A DNA stretch of 64,000 nucleotides from Pholis gunnellus (lineage: Eukaryota; Chordata; Actinopteri; Perciformes; Pholidae): contig OU342804.1 of the NCBI GenBank assembly GCA_910591455.2, positions 1,480,116 to 1,544,115 of the forward strand, in the 5' to 3' direction. The position numbers were made by a program, and so were the translations under genes. Shown one piece after another: positions 23,183 through 64,000 of this stretch (position 1 is its first letter; every line of letters begins with the position of its first letter). Below the pieces are notes generated by a model that made no database searches, was not told where the DNA came from, and was given only the letters and a program-made list of their open reading frames with translations.

Positions 23183-24650
23183 GTATGGAGCTAAATCCAG
23201 GTCAAAAGTTTTGATCATTTGAAAAAAAATGTGAACCTGAAAGTTCAAGTTGTGGTCTTGAACATTGAAAAATACAGCAACGTATCCAAAATAAAAATAA
23301 GTGAATGAAAAGTTTTTTGGGTTGAATATAATTTTTATTCAGTTCTGGAATTTTTTAAAATACATTTTTCAATTTCATATATATTTTGATATTTGAGTTC
23401 TTATATTATTCAATTTCAGATTTTATATTTTCAGATTCAAATATTATTTCTTTCGGTTTCAAATCTTTTTTTCACTTTCAGGTCGTTTTTTTCAGTTCAG
23501 ACCTTCGACCCTGATCTAATGTGGGGGGCGTGGCATCAACTGAGAGGGGCGTGTCATCACGAGTGACAGCATAACAAAGAAGGCCGAGGACCGTCCTCAA
23601 CCACAACCCTAACGAACTTCATTGCACAATGGATTTATAAATTAAGAACAATATATTTTCAAAAAGAAACGGAGGAAAACATCTCTCTACCTGTGGTGAT
23701 AAATAAAACATATGTACGTTTCCTGCATTAGTTCACTGCTGACAGAAGCGCTCACTAACGGTAAACTCCCTCTAGTGGACAAACGGGTCAATGACGCTGT
23801 CAATGACGGGTCAATGTGTCTTCATTGTTTATCTCTGAATGCAGACAACTGGAGCAACAGTCACTATTCTGTAAACTACAACACCACATGAACAATACAT
23901 ATTTTGGCAAACAGTATATAAATAACATATGTTGGGCTGGCTTCTTGCCATTAACTCTGAACTTCTTGTCCTAACATACATTTGACTATCGCATTTTTAA
24001 TAACGTTGTAGTATATAACTGTATGGATGCCTGGCTGAAAATATTGATAAAGAACGTCAAGAATAATCAAGGAAACCTTGCAAATTAATGCAAAAATCAC
24101 ATGATGGAAACGCTACTTCCAGGGAGTACAACATTGACGGCTGCTAACATCTTAAACTATGCACTTTCTAATTAGTTTTACTTGCAATCACGTGAATATG
24201 GTGTATAGAAAGTGTTGAATCATAATTCTCGCGGTGCCCACGTTACCTGAAGGCAACGTGGTTGAGGACGGTCCTCGGCCTTCTTTGTTATGCTGTCACT
24301 CGTGATGACACGCCCCTCTCTGTTGATGCCACGCCCCCCACGCGAGATCAGGGTCAAAAGTCTGAACTAAAAAAAAAACGATCTGAAAGTGAAAAAAAGA
24401 TTTGAATCTGAAAATATAAAATCTGAAACTGAAAAATATAAAAACTCAAATATCAAAATATATATGAAAGTGAAAAATGAAAAAAAAAAAAAAAAATGTC
24501 AGAACTGAATCAAAAATATATTCAACTCAAAAAAAAATTTCATTCACTTCTTTTTATTTTGGATACATTGCTGTATTTTTCAATGTTCAAGACCACAACT
24601 TGAACTTTCAGGTTCACATTTTTTTTCCAAATGATTGATTCAGCTCCACG
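23183..24650. mobile_element. Foldback-like element with ~400-bp inverted arms
   Basis: 23,183-23,606 and 24,242-24,650 are inverted copies of one another (TGGAGCTRAATC at the outer ends, GAGGACCGTCCTC near the inner ends) around a ~630-bp spacer with no recognised gene. The left arm matches 6,717-7,118. Long inverted arms with a non-coding centre suggest a non-autonomous DNA transposon. Target duplications were not resolved. Confidence 0.7.
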
Positions 24651-24882
24651 TAGCGCCTCATGTTCCATGAAGTTGCTTTAAGCCTCCTGAATGTTCTTAT
24701 TGTACGTTGTTTTGATAAAAGGAAGCTACAGAAATGAAAGACACAGAACGTATGCATTAAGTTTAAATCGGTCCATTTCAATACGGTCACGTTCGATACA
24801 ATACTACTGAGTCAAACTAATGATGAATTCATTTTCATTAGGATTAAAATAAGGCACCAGAAACAAAATAATAATTCATAGT

Positions 24883-24888
24883 TTATTT
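24883..24888 (-). terminator. cttn: Candidate cttn polyadenylation signal
   Basis: AATAAA on the minus strand about 1.1 kb after the cortactin stop codon is the first convincing signal in a fitting place. It would give a 3' UTR of about 1.1 kb. Confidence 0.5.
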
Positions 24889-25988
24889 ATTGAAACAAAA
24901 ACAAAAAAAAAGCAAGTAATGTGACTCAAGCAAACAGAAGTACAGATAAAAATAATGTATTTGAAAAGGTCACTTTTTAAATGTATTTATTATAAAACCC
25001 CGAAGATGAATTTAATGACATCACACACACACACACACAGACACACACACAGACACACACACACACACACACACCTGTTTAAGCTACACACCTGCTGAAC
25101 AGACGAGCAGTTTGTTAAACATCCTTAGTGTTTGGAGAATTCCCTCAACAACATTTCAGCCACAGCGCTGAGGAACAAATCTATTATTTGTCAAAGCGTC
25201 ATGAATCCTGATCTCTCTCTGTACATCTGACTCAGCATGATATCAACACTAAACCAGCAGAACGTATGGAGATGATTAAAGTAATACTATGAGCTGTAGC
25301 ATTTTAGCATTATGGCCTCGGAACGCTGTGAATGAACATCAGCAGAAAGCAGGAACGTTTATCTTTGATCATTTATAAAATCAGAAAAAGGAGATTCGTA
25401 CGACACAAAGCTTTCACTGAATTCTTCCCATCGAGAAGCGACGGGGAATTTAAACTGCTGTGCAACACAGCAGACGTTAGGCAGACAGACCGAGGAAGCA
25501 AAGGTCCACAGCGGGATGAACGTCACGATCCACCTTAAACTGCTGCTTACGTTAAGGTGGAGCTACTAAACAGAGCAGCCGGAGCTCAGTCGAGACATTT
25601 CAAGCTCTTTTTGCCGTCACTACTCTGGTCTTTGGTCGAGACTAAACATCCTCGAACGTGTGAAGAAGCAACGATACCTGAAGTTGATTCGAATAAATTA
25701 TCCAAAAATGCAACTTGTGGCTGCGAGGCAGGAAGTGAACTCAGCACGTCCACGTCACATTTTGTATCTTTAACTACTGCAAAGCCCAGAAAATGATTCT
25801 AAAGGTAACTCCATCTGCTACACGGAGAGAAACTAAGTGATCTGAAAGAGGAAAAGACAGAAGAGCGATGAGGAGACAGGAGCAAAGGAAAGGCGGCTAG
25901 GAGACCTGAGGACGTCTCGCACTGAGATGAAGAGAGAAAAGACCAAAGTGTGGATTTGAAATCGTGTCCTTCCTCTTTTTCTTTTCAA
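24889..25988 (-). other. cttn: Predicted cttn 3' UTR
   Basis: About 1.1 kb between the stop codon and the candidate poly(A) signal with no transposon ends recognised. It includes an imperfect CA run at 25,023-25,073. Two plus-strand ORFs of 68 and 79 codons here look accidental. Confidence 0.5.
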
Positions 25989-34119
<8,131 letters not shown>

Positions 34120-34770
34120 CTTTAACACTGAGGAACAAGAAGAACACGTCATACGGACGGAGAGAATCAAAGCTTCCGTCTTTAAGGAGTTCTGGTCATT
34201 TTGCGAGGCTGAAGAAGGCCGTGGGAGACGGTTGAGAGCTCCGGGAACGGCCGAGTCAGTGGACTTTATGTTTGGACTATTTTACTGCTGTTCTGTGTTC
34301 CAAAAGGTCCAGATTTTTAAAGTATATCTTTATACAATACTGACATGTAGAGGTGGACATTTTGGTGATTCAGCCAAATGTAATTATTGGATAAATGATT
34401 TTAGTAATTTATCAATCGACCGTTCTCTGGTTCCAGATGTGAGGACAAGCTCAGCTTCACTTAAGAACGCAAGCTTGCAACTATTTACAGAGCCAAACAG
34501 TTAAAAACCCAAAGATATTCAAACGTATATCATTATAATAACAACATTAAACAGAGAACATCTGAGATGCTGGAAGTAAGGACAGCGTTGTTTCTTTTAA
34601 ATGCACAGTCAATGATCTATTAAACTAGATTAAACCAGTGTTACATCGTCACAATAATTACTGTCAACTGCATGAAGTCAACATGTTATTTAATGTCAAA
34701 TGTGAAATGAATCAAGTTATTGTTTCAGCTCCACGGCGGAGAAGAATCACTTCTTTAACTGAATATAAAT

Positions 34771-34842
34771 AAAAAGAGAGACAGACAAACAGAGACAGAG
34801 AGGGAGAGAGACAGACAGAGACAGACAGAGACAGACAGAGAC

Positions 34843-34928
<86 letters not shown>
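34771..34928. repeat. (GACA)n/(GA)n microsatellite in cttn intron 1
   Basis: An imperfect GACAGACAGA run passes into about 80 bases of pure GA. Confidence 0.96.
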
Positions 34929-34934
<6 letters not shown>

Positions 34935-35309
34935 TTTAAATGAGATGCATTAGCGTTGTTTCCGGACACAGGTAGCTCGTGTACCTTTAGCTTAACGTCG
35001 GTTAGCTTCAATCACAGCAGCTCAGGACACGTGAATAAACGTTAATCCTCAAATATATAAATCTGATTCCTCACATTGAAACGTGGTTAATTAAAGCATT
35101 CACGCGCTGCTAGCTCAATGGGAACTCTGACACGTTTGTCTGCGTGTCGTCTTTTTTTAAGGCGTGTATGTGTGTGGTATTTCCTGTTCCAGTTTTTCCT
35201 CCCATGTTAGCTTAGCTAAAGCTAGCCCTCCTTCTGGAATGCTTAACTGACTCAGCGCGAGCTCGGCGAGGTTTCTCCTCAGGTATTTAAAAGAAGTGAC
35301 GACACTCAC

Positions 35310-35480
35310 CGTCTCCGACAGGTAGCTCTGACCAGAGTCTGGTTGCAGGTATTAAGTCCTGCTGCTGGAAGTAGTCCGTTGATGGGAGAGCAAGATCGTT
35401 ACTGGGATCTTCTCGCGCTCTCTCTTCCGGGTCTCCCAATATCTCTCCGCCGTGCTGACGTCAACAAATGGGCGGGGCAC
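35310..35480 (-). promoter_or_regulatory. cttn: cttn first exon and core promoter
   Basis: A donor GTGAGT ends a non-coding first exon at 35,310. Upstream are an ETS-like CCGGAAGAG (35,421-35,430 on the minus strand), a perfect CRE TGACGTCA (35,456-35,463) and a GC box GGGCGGGGC (35,470-35,478). There is no TATA box. This is a typical broadly active promoter; the transcription start is probably near 35,420-35,450. Confidence 0.65.
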
Positions 35481-35550
35481 GTGGAATATCGCTAATTGCT
35501 GATTTATTTGTTTGTATTATTACTCTCTGTCTGTCTGTCTCGCTCTCTTT

Positions 35551-36035
35551 CTAAGATAAGATAAAAAATAATCCACAAGATACAGAGTAAAAAACAAGAG
35601 CAACAAGTATTATAAATAAGTAATAAACCTCTCCTTCACACACCGGGGGCTGAAGGAGCTGCAGGGCGTCCCGCATGGGGTGGGAGGTGTTGCTCATCAG
35701 GGATGAGAGCTTAGCCATCGTCCTCCTGTCTCCTGCTGCAGACCCCTCCATAGAAGATGGCTGATGCCACCACAGAGTCAAAGAAGGTCCTCAGGAGAGC
35801 TCCCTGCACCCCCAAAAGACCTGAGTCTCCTCAGCAGGTAGAGTCTGCTCTGACCCTTTTTATATAGTGTGTGTGTGTGATCAGTCCAGTTTATTGTTCA
35901 AGTGAACACACAGGTACTTATAAGTACCTACAGGTACGTGCTGCAGGAGACCAGGTCGGACTCACACTCCCGTATCCGCACATACTGTGGACGGTTGGTG
36001 AGGTAGTCCAGGATCCATGCAGTGAGGTGGTGTCT
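35551..36035 (-). pseudogene. LINE ORF2 fragment between ppfia1 and cttn
   Basis: The minus strand reads ILDYLTNRPQYVRIRECESD, then after a deletion GALLRTFFDSVVASAIFYG, then AGDRRTMAKLSSLMSNTSHP. These are C-terminal motifs of a teleost non-LTR reverse transcriptase, with frame breaks. It ends ~90 bases upstream of the cttn promoter. Confidence 0.75.
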
Positions 36036-36397
36036 CTCCCTCTCTGTCTGTCTCAAAATAATGAAATAGTAACTATAAAGAATAACTAAGTAATTCAACT
36101 GACAAGTAATTCAAAATAATGACTAAGAATTCCAAAATAATGAAAAACTTTGTAAAAATGAAGAGATTTTCTGAAAATATAAATACTTAAGTACCTCAAT
36201 ATTTTACTGAAGTAGCCTCCAGTACTCCGTATTATACAGTAAAGTTTATTATACAGTAAAGTTTATTATACAGTAGTTTCCACCACTAGTCAATGAATCC
36301 TCAAACTCTCATAAATGACCACAAACCTCTAAATGAAATATTTAGACTGTTCAGTTGACTGTTTCCAATATTTCTTTGGTCAGATTTGTGGAGTCTC

Positions 36398-36748
36398 CTA
36401 TGAAAGCCCATTTAAGCCAGCAAAAAAAAGAAAGAAAATCCACCCAAAAAAAAAATTAAAAATAAAATATCCACCCAAAAAATAAATATATATATCCACC
36501 CAGAAAGAAAAAAAAATATGTTTTTTTTTTTGTAGCCCGAAAAAAGTAAAAAAAAAAAGATTGTTTTTTTAAATTAATTTTTTTAACTTTTTTCCGTTTA
36601 AATAAAATAAAATAATAATAAAAAAAAAACATCTTTTTTTTTTCGGTTAAATAAAATAAAATAAATTTTAAAAGTCATAATCTTTTCTTTTTTTTTCTGG
36701 GTGGATTTCTTTTTTTTTTTTTTTGCTGGCGGGAATGGGCTTCCATAG
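36398..36748. mobile_element. MITE-like inverted repeat
   Basis: The left end CTATGAAAGCCCATTTAAGC and right end (other strand) CTATGGAAGCCCATTCCCGC form imperfect terminal inverted repeats, each followed by CAGCAAAAAAA. The interior is A-rich then T-rich with CCACCCA motifs inverted about the centre. The rest of 36,036-37,268 is plain AT-rich intergenic DNA. Confidence 0.6.
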
Positions 36749-37268
36749 TCTCCACCGTGTTAACGTTTATCTGACAGATAATTGATTGAGTCAGTCTATG
36801 CTCACCAACACCTTCACGTCTTAGATCTGTAGCTGATCGAGAGGACTTTGTAGATCGTTTTTATCACATTTTAACTTGAAACGAGTCATTTTCAGTTGGT
36901 CGGTGCCAGAAACCTTAAATCCTCTTTGATACAATGTAATAAAATAAAACATGAAAAGGGTGCGAATGCTTTAAAGGGTCCGATTATAAAACAGTAATTA
37001 CCTGTTAAATACCGAGACTGAAACTCTTAATAGTTCCACTTTTAATTAACTGGATCATTTATTTGAATTGTGCAGACTGAACAATGTCTAAATGTTCCTT
37101 ATAATTTACACTTCTGGAAAATGATTCAGAAAACAGAGCCGTTTAAATGATGCGTCCTATATTTCACAAATAAGATTCACACTCAACAAGGACTTTGTTA
37201 AAAGAACCCAAAAGTAGGACAGGAAGAGGCTTCAGTCTTTATCTGCAGTGGAAAATGAGTTTCAGCAT

Positions 37269-37274
37269 TTTATT
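37269..37274 (-). terminator. ppfia1: Candidate ppfia1 polyadenylation signal
   Basis: AATAAA on the minus strand 2.56 kb after the ppfia1 stop. Nearer alternatives exist in the AT-rich stretch, so this is only a candidate. Confidence 0.3.
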
Positions 37275-37518
37275 GAAAGTAAGCAATAAATAATATTGTG
37301 ATAAAAGTAGTTTATAAGTACTCAAGACTGTACATCATTGTTACAAGAGGGGAGAGCGGGGAATAGAAACAGCAACATGATTTGTGCATAAATGACTAAA
37401 TCACAAACAGAGAAAAAGCATTTCTACTTTAAGCTTTATCCACATGTCGGGTGGAGAGAAGAGTCTGCGGTTCCTTCTCATGTGCCGTGAAAACTAACGG
37501 TGGAACCTGTGTTTGAGA

Positions 37519-37549
<31 letters not shown>

Positions 37550-39830
37550 CGAGTGACAATAAATAAGAAGGAGACGACAGAGGAGTTAGGAAGCGATAAG
37601 GCTCGATATGAAATCTTCGTAGAAAAAGGTATGTGGGGGGATCGCACCGTCGAGTCACAGCGGGGAGCGACTGAGGCCTCAGTGAAGTTGGTCCATCGAA
37701 GGAGTTTCATCCTGTACGAGTGTGTGTGTGTGTGTGAGAGAGGGAGGTTTGTTTTTGTTAAAGGGGCGAGCTGGTGTGGTCGGGTGGAGATAAGAGGAGA
37801 AGTTACCAACATGCAAGGTCAACTAGAGAAACCTCCGTTTTGTGGTTCCGCTTGCATTGAAAGACGCCCTCTAGGGTTGGTTTGTGTTCTCCTCCGCTAC
37901 CGTTATATGGCTTTAATTCTTAAAATTCATTTTGGTTTTGCGGATATGGAAAATAACGAAGAGAAAAGGAAACTATATATATATATATATATACTGTGTG
38001 TTTCACATGATATCTCTGTTGTCACCATCACCGGTCTTGCCAGCAGTTATTGTCGCGGCGATGGAGGACTCACAGTGTCGAGCAGTTTGTGAAACAGTCC
38101 AGCAATTTGTCTCGATATTCACACGTCGACCTCGGAGCTGCTTTCACACAACGTCACAGGTGATACGCTACAAATATTACAACAGCTAAAAAGGGCAAAT
38201 GATATGAATTAAGTTATATATCACATATCAAAGTCACTTAAGCATACATTTAATGATTAGAATTCAAATCAAAGAAGGAGGAAACAAACAAAAGAACATA
38301 CATCTGGTCAATAGAATCAGGGTTATAAAAAAGAAAAGATAAAATGTCTGTTGGTAGAAATATACAAACTCCAGACGATAGAAACATTCAGTTACATCTG
38401 AAAGCTTAGCTTTTAATACGCTCGGGCACAGTGGAGAAAGGTTTCTTTTTTAAAAAGTGGGTTGATTAACGGGATAGAGGCAAAAAAAGGGATTACATAG
38501 TAATTCTAAAATCAATTAAATGTCCCATTGGTTTACATAAATATAATAACAAATGTAGATAAATCTAAAAAGTTTCCACTAGAGATACTGAGATCGGTGA
38601 GTAAAGTTTTTCTCTGTGACGACGACAGAAAAAAACAAAACATTGTTTTTAGTGTCATTTCAGTTCATCATCCTGGTCTTGTATGCAGGGAATTCCCCCT
38701 CATCTTCAGACCAGCGGTTACCTATAGAAATAATGAGGATAAACTGAGAAGGGGAGAGAGATGAACGGACACAAGGAGAGGAGAGGAGGAGAGGAGAGGA
38801 GAGGAGGAGAGGCGTACAACATGCGTTATTTAAGCCAAGTACAGTAGAAGAAAGCTGCTTTCTGCCTGGAAAGAGAGAGGAGCAGTTCTGCAGCAGGGGT
38901 GGGAATCAATAGAGGCCCCACGTTACACGATACGGTATTATCGCGATACGGTATCATCACGATACTTAAGTCACGATATGGTATCATCACGATACTTAAG
39001 TCACGATACGGTATTATCACGATACTTAAGTCACGATACGGTATTATCACGATACTTAAGTCACGATACGGTATTATCACGATATTTAAATCACGATACG
39101 ATATTGCGATACTTCAGTCTCGATACATTATTTTGATTTTTATGTTGCGACTATTACAATATCAAGCATTGCAATATAATGCGATTTATTACCTATTTTC
39201 AACTACAAAACTATGCAGTTTTTCTGTTTTGTCTATTAAGATAAAGTTTCCACATCTCACATCAGTCTGTTTCTAACAGGCCTATAGCCAATGAACTAAA
39301 ATATCTATTATCATCAAACTTCTTTTTACTTTGTTTAAGTCATCTATAGTGGGGATTTACATAAAATCACACGATTGTATCTTTATTGATGTATAATAAT
39401 GTGCTTAGAGCTCGTGTTAGGAAGTCAAACAGCTCATAATTCATCTCTAATATCTATTTTATATTCATGTGAAAACATCTTCAAACTACTGGATTTATTC
39501 AAGTTTATCACCAAAACTACATTTTACAGATGACATCAATATCAGACTGGTGACTACAAAGTGTCAATGTCGAGCTTCAGATCTCATATATTTACTAAAT
39601 ATTGGCCGATGACGATCTTATATAACCGCAGTTGATGGGTTACCGACATCCCTAATTGCAATATAAAGAGTTTATGCAATAAAAGATATATGGCGTTCGT
39701 GTATCGATCCAATATGGCGATACTATGCTGTATCGATTCCCCACCCCTAATCTGCAGTGAAGCAACAGCCATACTGTGTGTGCTTTGAGTGTACTTCCAT
39801 CATTGCAGAGTTGATGCTTACCGTTGTGTG
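37275..39830 (-). other. ppfia1: Predicted ppfia1 3' UTR and downstream DNA
   Basis: No gene seen. The stretch holds a 30-base G run (37,520-37,549), a short AT run near 37,975-37,992, GGAGA repeats (38,770-38,812) and a hAT element (38,894-39,749). A 179-codon plus-strand ORF (37,553-38,092) is low-complexity and unlikely to be real. Confidence 0.4.
38894..39749. mobile_element. hAT-like element just after the ppfia1 stop codon
   Basis: The ends CAGGGGTGGGAATC and (other strand) TAGGGGTGGGGAATC are flanked by near-identical 8-bp repeats TTCTGCAG and ATCTGCAG. The interior has GTATCGAT-type subterminal motifs and a 30-bp tandem repeat (38,930-39,100, GATACGGTATTATCAC core). It lies 82 bases beyond the stop codon at 39,831 and so probably within the 3' UTR. 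Confidence 0.72.
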
Positions 39831-62687
<22,857 letters not shown>

Positions 62688-63167
62688 CTAGAAGAGAAAC
62701 ACAGTAACGTGTAACCGGTTACTTACTGAGCTACAGTTGTGTTTTCTCATGACGTGGAGGCAGGGAGTTATTTCTTCATGGACATGTCTTCATAAAGACG
62801 GATAGCAGTCAAAGGGAGCTGCGTCATCACTGCCGTCTGTGTGGTTTCTGTGGAGGTCTCGATCACACAGCTGAGGTCACGTTTACATCAGAAGCAAGAG
62901 GACAACCGCTGTCTGCCTGAGAGCAGCTTCAATCCTTCAGCAGAGAGGTACTAATGCAGACCTTAACGTGGTGATCTTAATTAACTGTCTGTTGAGTCGT
63001 CATCTATCGCTGAAGGAGGTAACACAATGGTGACTAAGCCTATGACCAATTGATCAAAGATTTATATATTTGCATTATGAACAGGGTATCTATAGCGACA
63101 CTCCTGGAAGAATTGCTGTATTAAAGTTTAACATGGCATGTTAGTATCAGACTGATAAACTCAGAGC

Positions 63168-63650
63168 TCTACGACACCTCATAGTGGAGACCGGACCAAA
63201 CTCTACGGTACAAACAATGAACACTACGCTGCCGTATATACGTCTATATGGCGTTATGTTGAGAGTTGATGGAGCAGCGACAATGTTAGCGTAGCCTAGC
63301 ACAGATCGATGCAAACTCCATTCAGAAAACTATTTTAAAAGTTATTTGCTTATTGTCTTGTGGAGAGAACTAACGGAGCATCCATTCAGGCTTTTTACAA
63401 ATCTGTCATTATGTCGTTGTTTCGGCATCATTTTTATCCATTTATTGCAATTAAATCACAGCTTAATTACTTATTTTGGGTCCATACAGCTGTAGTAAAC
63501 CAGCCGACGTGTGTCTCGCTCGACACAAGTGAATACAGGTCGGTGAAAGTAACCGAGCTCCTCCAGATGTTAGGAACTCAAGACACACAACAGCAGTTAA
63601 GATTCATGGGATATCTGGGACTTCCACAACTTGGTCGTGAGGACAACAAT
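63168..63650. mobile_element. Remnant related to the intron-9 Harbinger element
   Basis: Same-orientation similarity to about 17,335-17,760: AGCTCTACGAYACCTCATA, GAGACCGGACCAAACT, TACGTCTATATG, AGCCGACGTGTG and GACTTCCACAAC. An overlapping 147-codon plus-strand ORF (63,360-63,803) has no family I recognise and probably reflects element sequence. Confidence 0.75.
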
Positions 63651-63828
63651 ATCCATATCTCATACAGTGGGAAACATTCAGCAACATGGTTCGATGTTAA
63701 AAAGGAAGAAGATAAAAGGAAGGTGGTGAAACACCTCAAAGTACGTGAGAAATATGACGATACAACATCCTGTCACTGTGAGGAGAACCTGAGAAAGATG
63801 TGAGGTCCATTAGAACAAGACTGCTCAC

Positions 63829-63841
63829 TCACACACTCACA

Positions 63842-63916
<75 letters not shown>
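63829..63916. repeat. (CA)n microsatellite
   Basis: A CA run of about 85 bases, slightly interrupted at its left end. Confidence 0.97.
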
Positions 63917-63920
<4 letters not shown>

Positions 63921-64000
63921 TTTTACAGATTACATGCATGGTTGGACCTAAAGAATGTGCCATCCTGATTTTTTGCCCTGCAAAAACCAGCGCAGGCACC

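Larger units (their letters stand above)
62688..64000 (-). other. ppfia1: ppfia1 upstream intron
   Basis: Intron 5' of the first visible exon. It contains a Harbinger-related remnant (63,168-63,650) and a CA run (63,829-63,916). No homologue of the liprin N-terminal exon was found, so that exon lies beyond 64,000. Confidence 0.7.

Noticed and set aside
37553..38092. 179-codon plus-strand ORF
   Set aside because: Contains CVCVCE and YIYIYI runs from microsatellites, has no domain and lies in probable ppfia1 3' UTR.
63360..63803. 147-codon plus-strand ORF as a possible gene
   Set aside because: Its first half falls in a repeat shared with the Harbinger-like element at 17.1-17.9 kb; no known domain was seen.

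Overview
This is genomic DNA from a teleost fish, probably a percomorph. The evidence is three intron-rich vertebrate genes with GT-AG introns, long CA/GT, GA and CCT microsatellites, and many teleost-type DNA transposons and LINE fragments. I cannot name the species. Exons were assembled by hand from family knowledge, splice sites and codon phase. Every proposed CDS stays open across its junctions and its coding length divides by three.

Layout. (1) 1-11.5 kb is an intergenic, transposon-rich block: a duplicated gene flank, a ~4 kb imperfect palindrome interrupted by a hAT element, a hAT transposase remnant, a possible solo LTR and dispersed repeats. (2) 11,582-20,648 (+) is a 14-exon gene for a 986-residue secreted or type I membrane ZP-domain protein with a mucin-like Thr/Pro stretch carrying repeated YPWWHYY motifs. 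(3) 20.7-24.65 kb is a second copy of much of the 1-7.1 kb block, in the same order, which implies that another copy of the ZP gene lies just left of the window. (4) 25,989-34,119 (-) is cortactin (cttn), complete: 530 aa, acidic N-terminus, 6.5 cortactin repeats, helical and Pro-rich region, SH3 domain, with a CRE/GC-box/ETS promoter near 35.45 kb. (5) 39,831-62,687 (-) is liprin-alpha-1 (ppfia1): 29 exons coding 1,196 residues from the coiled-coil region to the C-terminal VRTYSC. The first ~90 residues lie beyond 64,000.

The ppfia1-cttn pair in the same orientation matches human 11q13. On the far side of cttn, where human has SHANK2, this fish has the ZP gene, convergent with cttn. Cortactin (branched actin) and liprin-alpha (synaptic and focal-adhesion scaffold) both act at the cell cortex, but the sequence shows only that they are neighbours.

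The most interesting points are the implied tandem ZP/mucin genes with a sharp change in divergence along the duplicated flank; a 12-nt candidate microexon and an unfamiliar 42-residue in-frame exon in ppfia1; a non-canonical GC splice donor in cttn; and splice sites embedded in simple repeats at seven or so exon borders.
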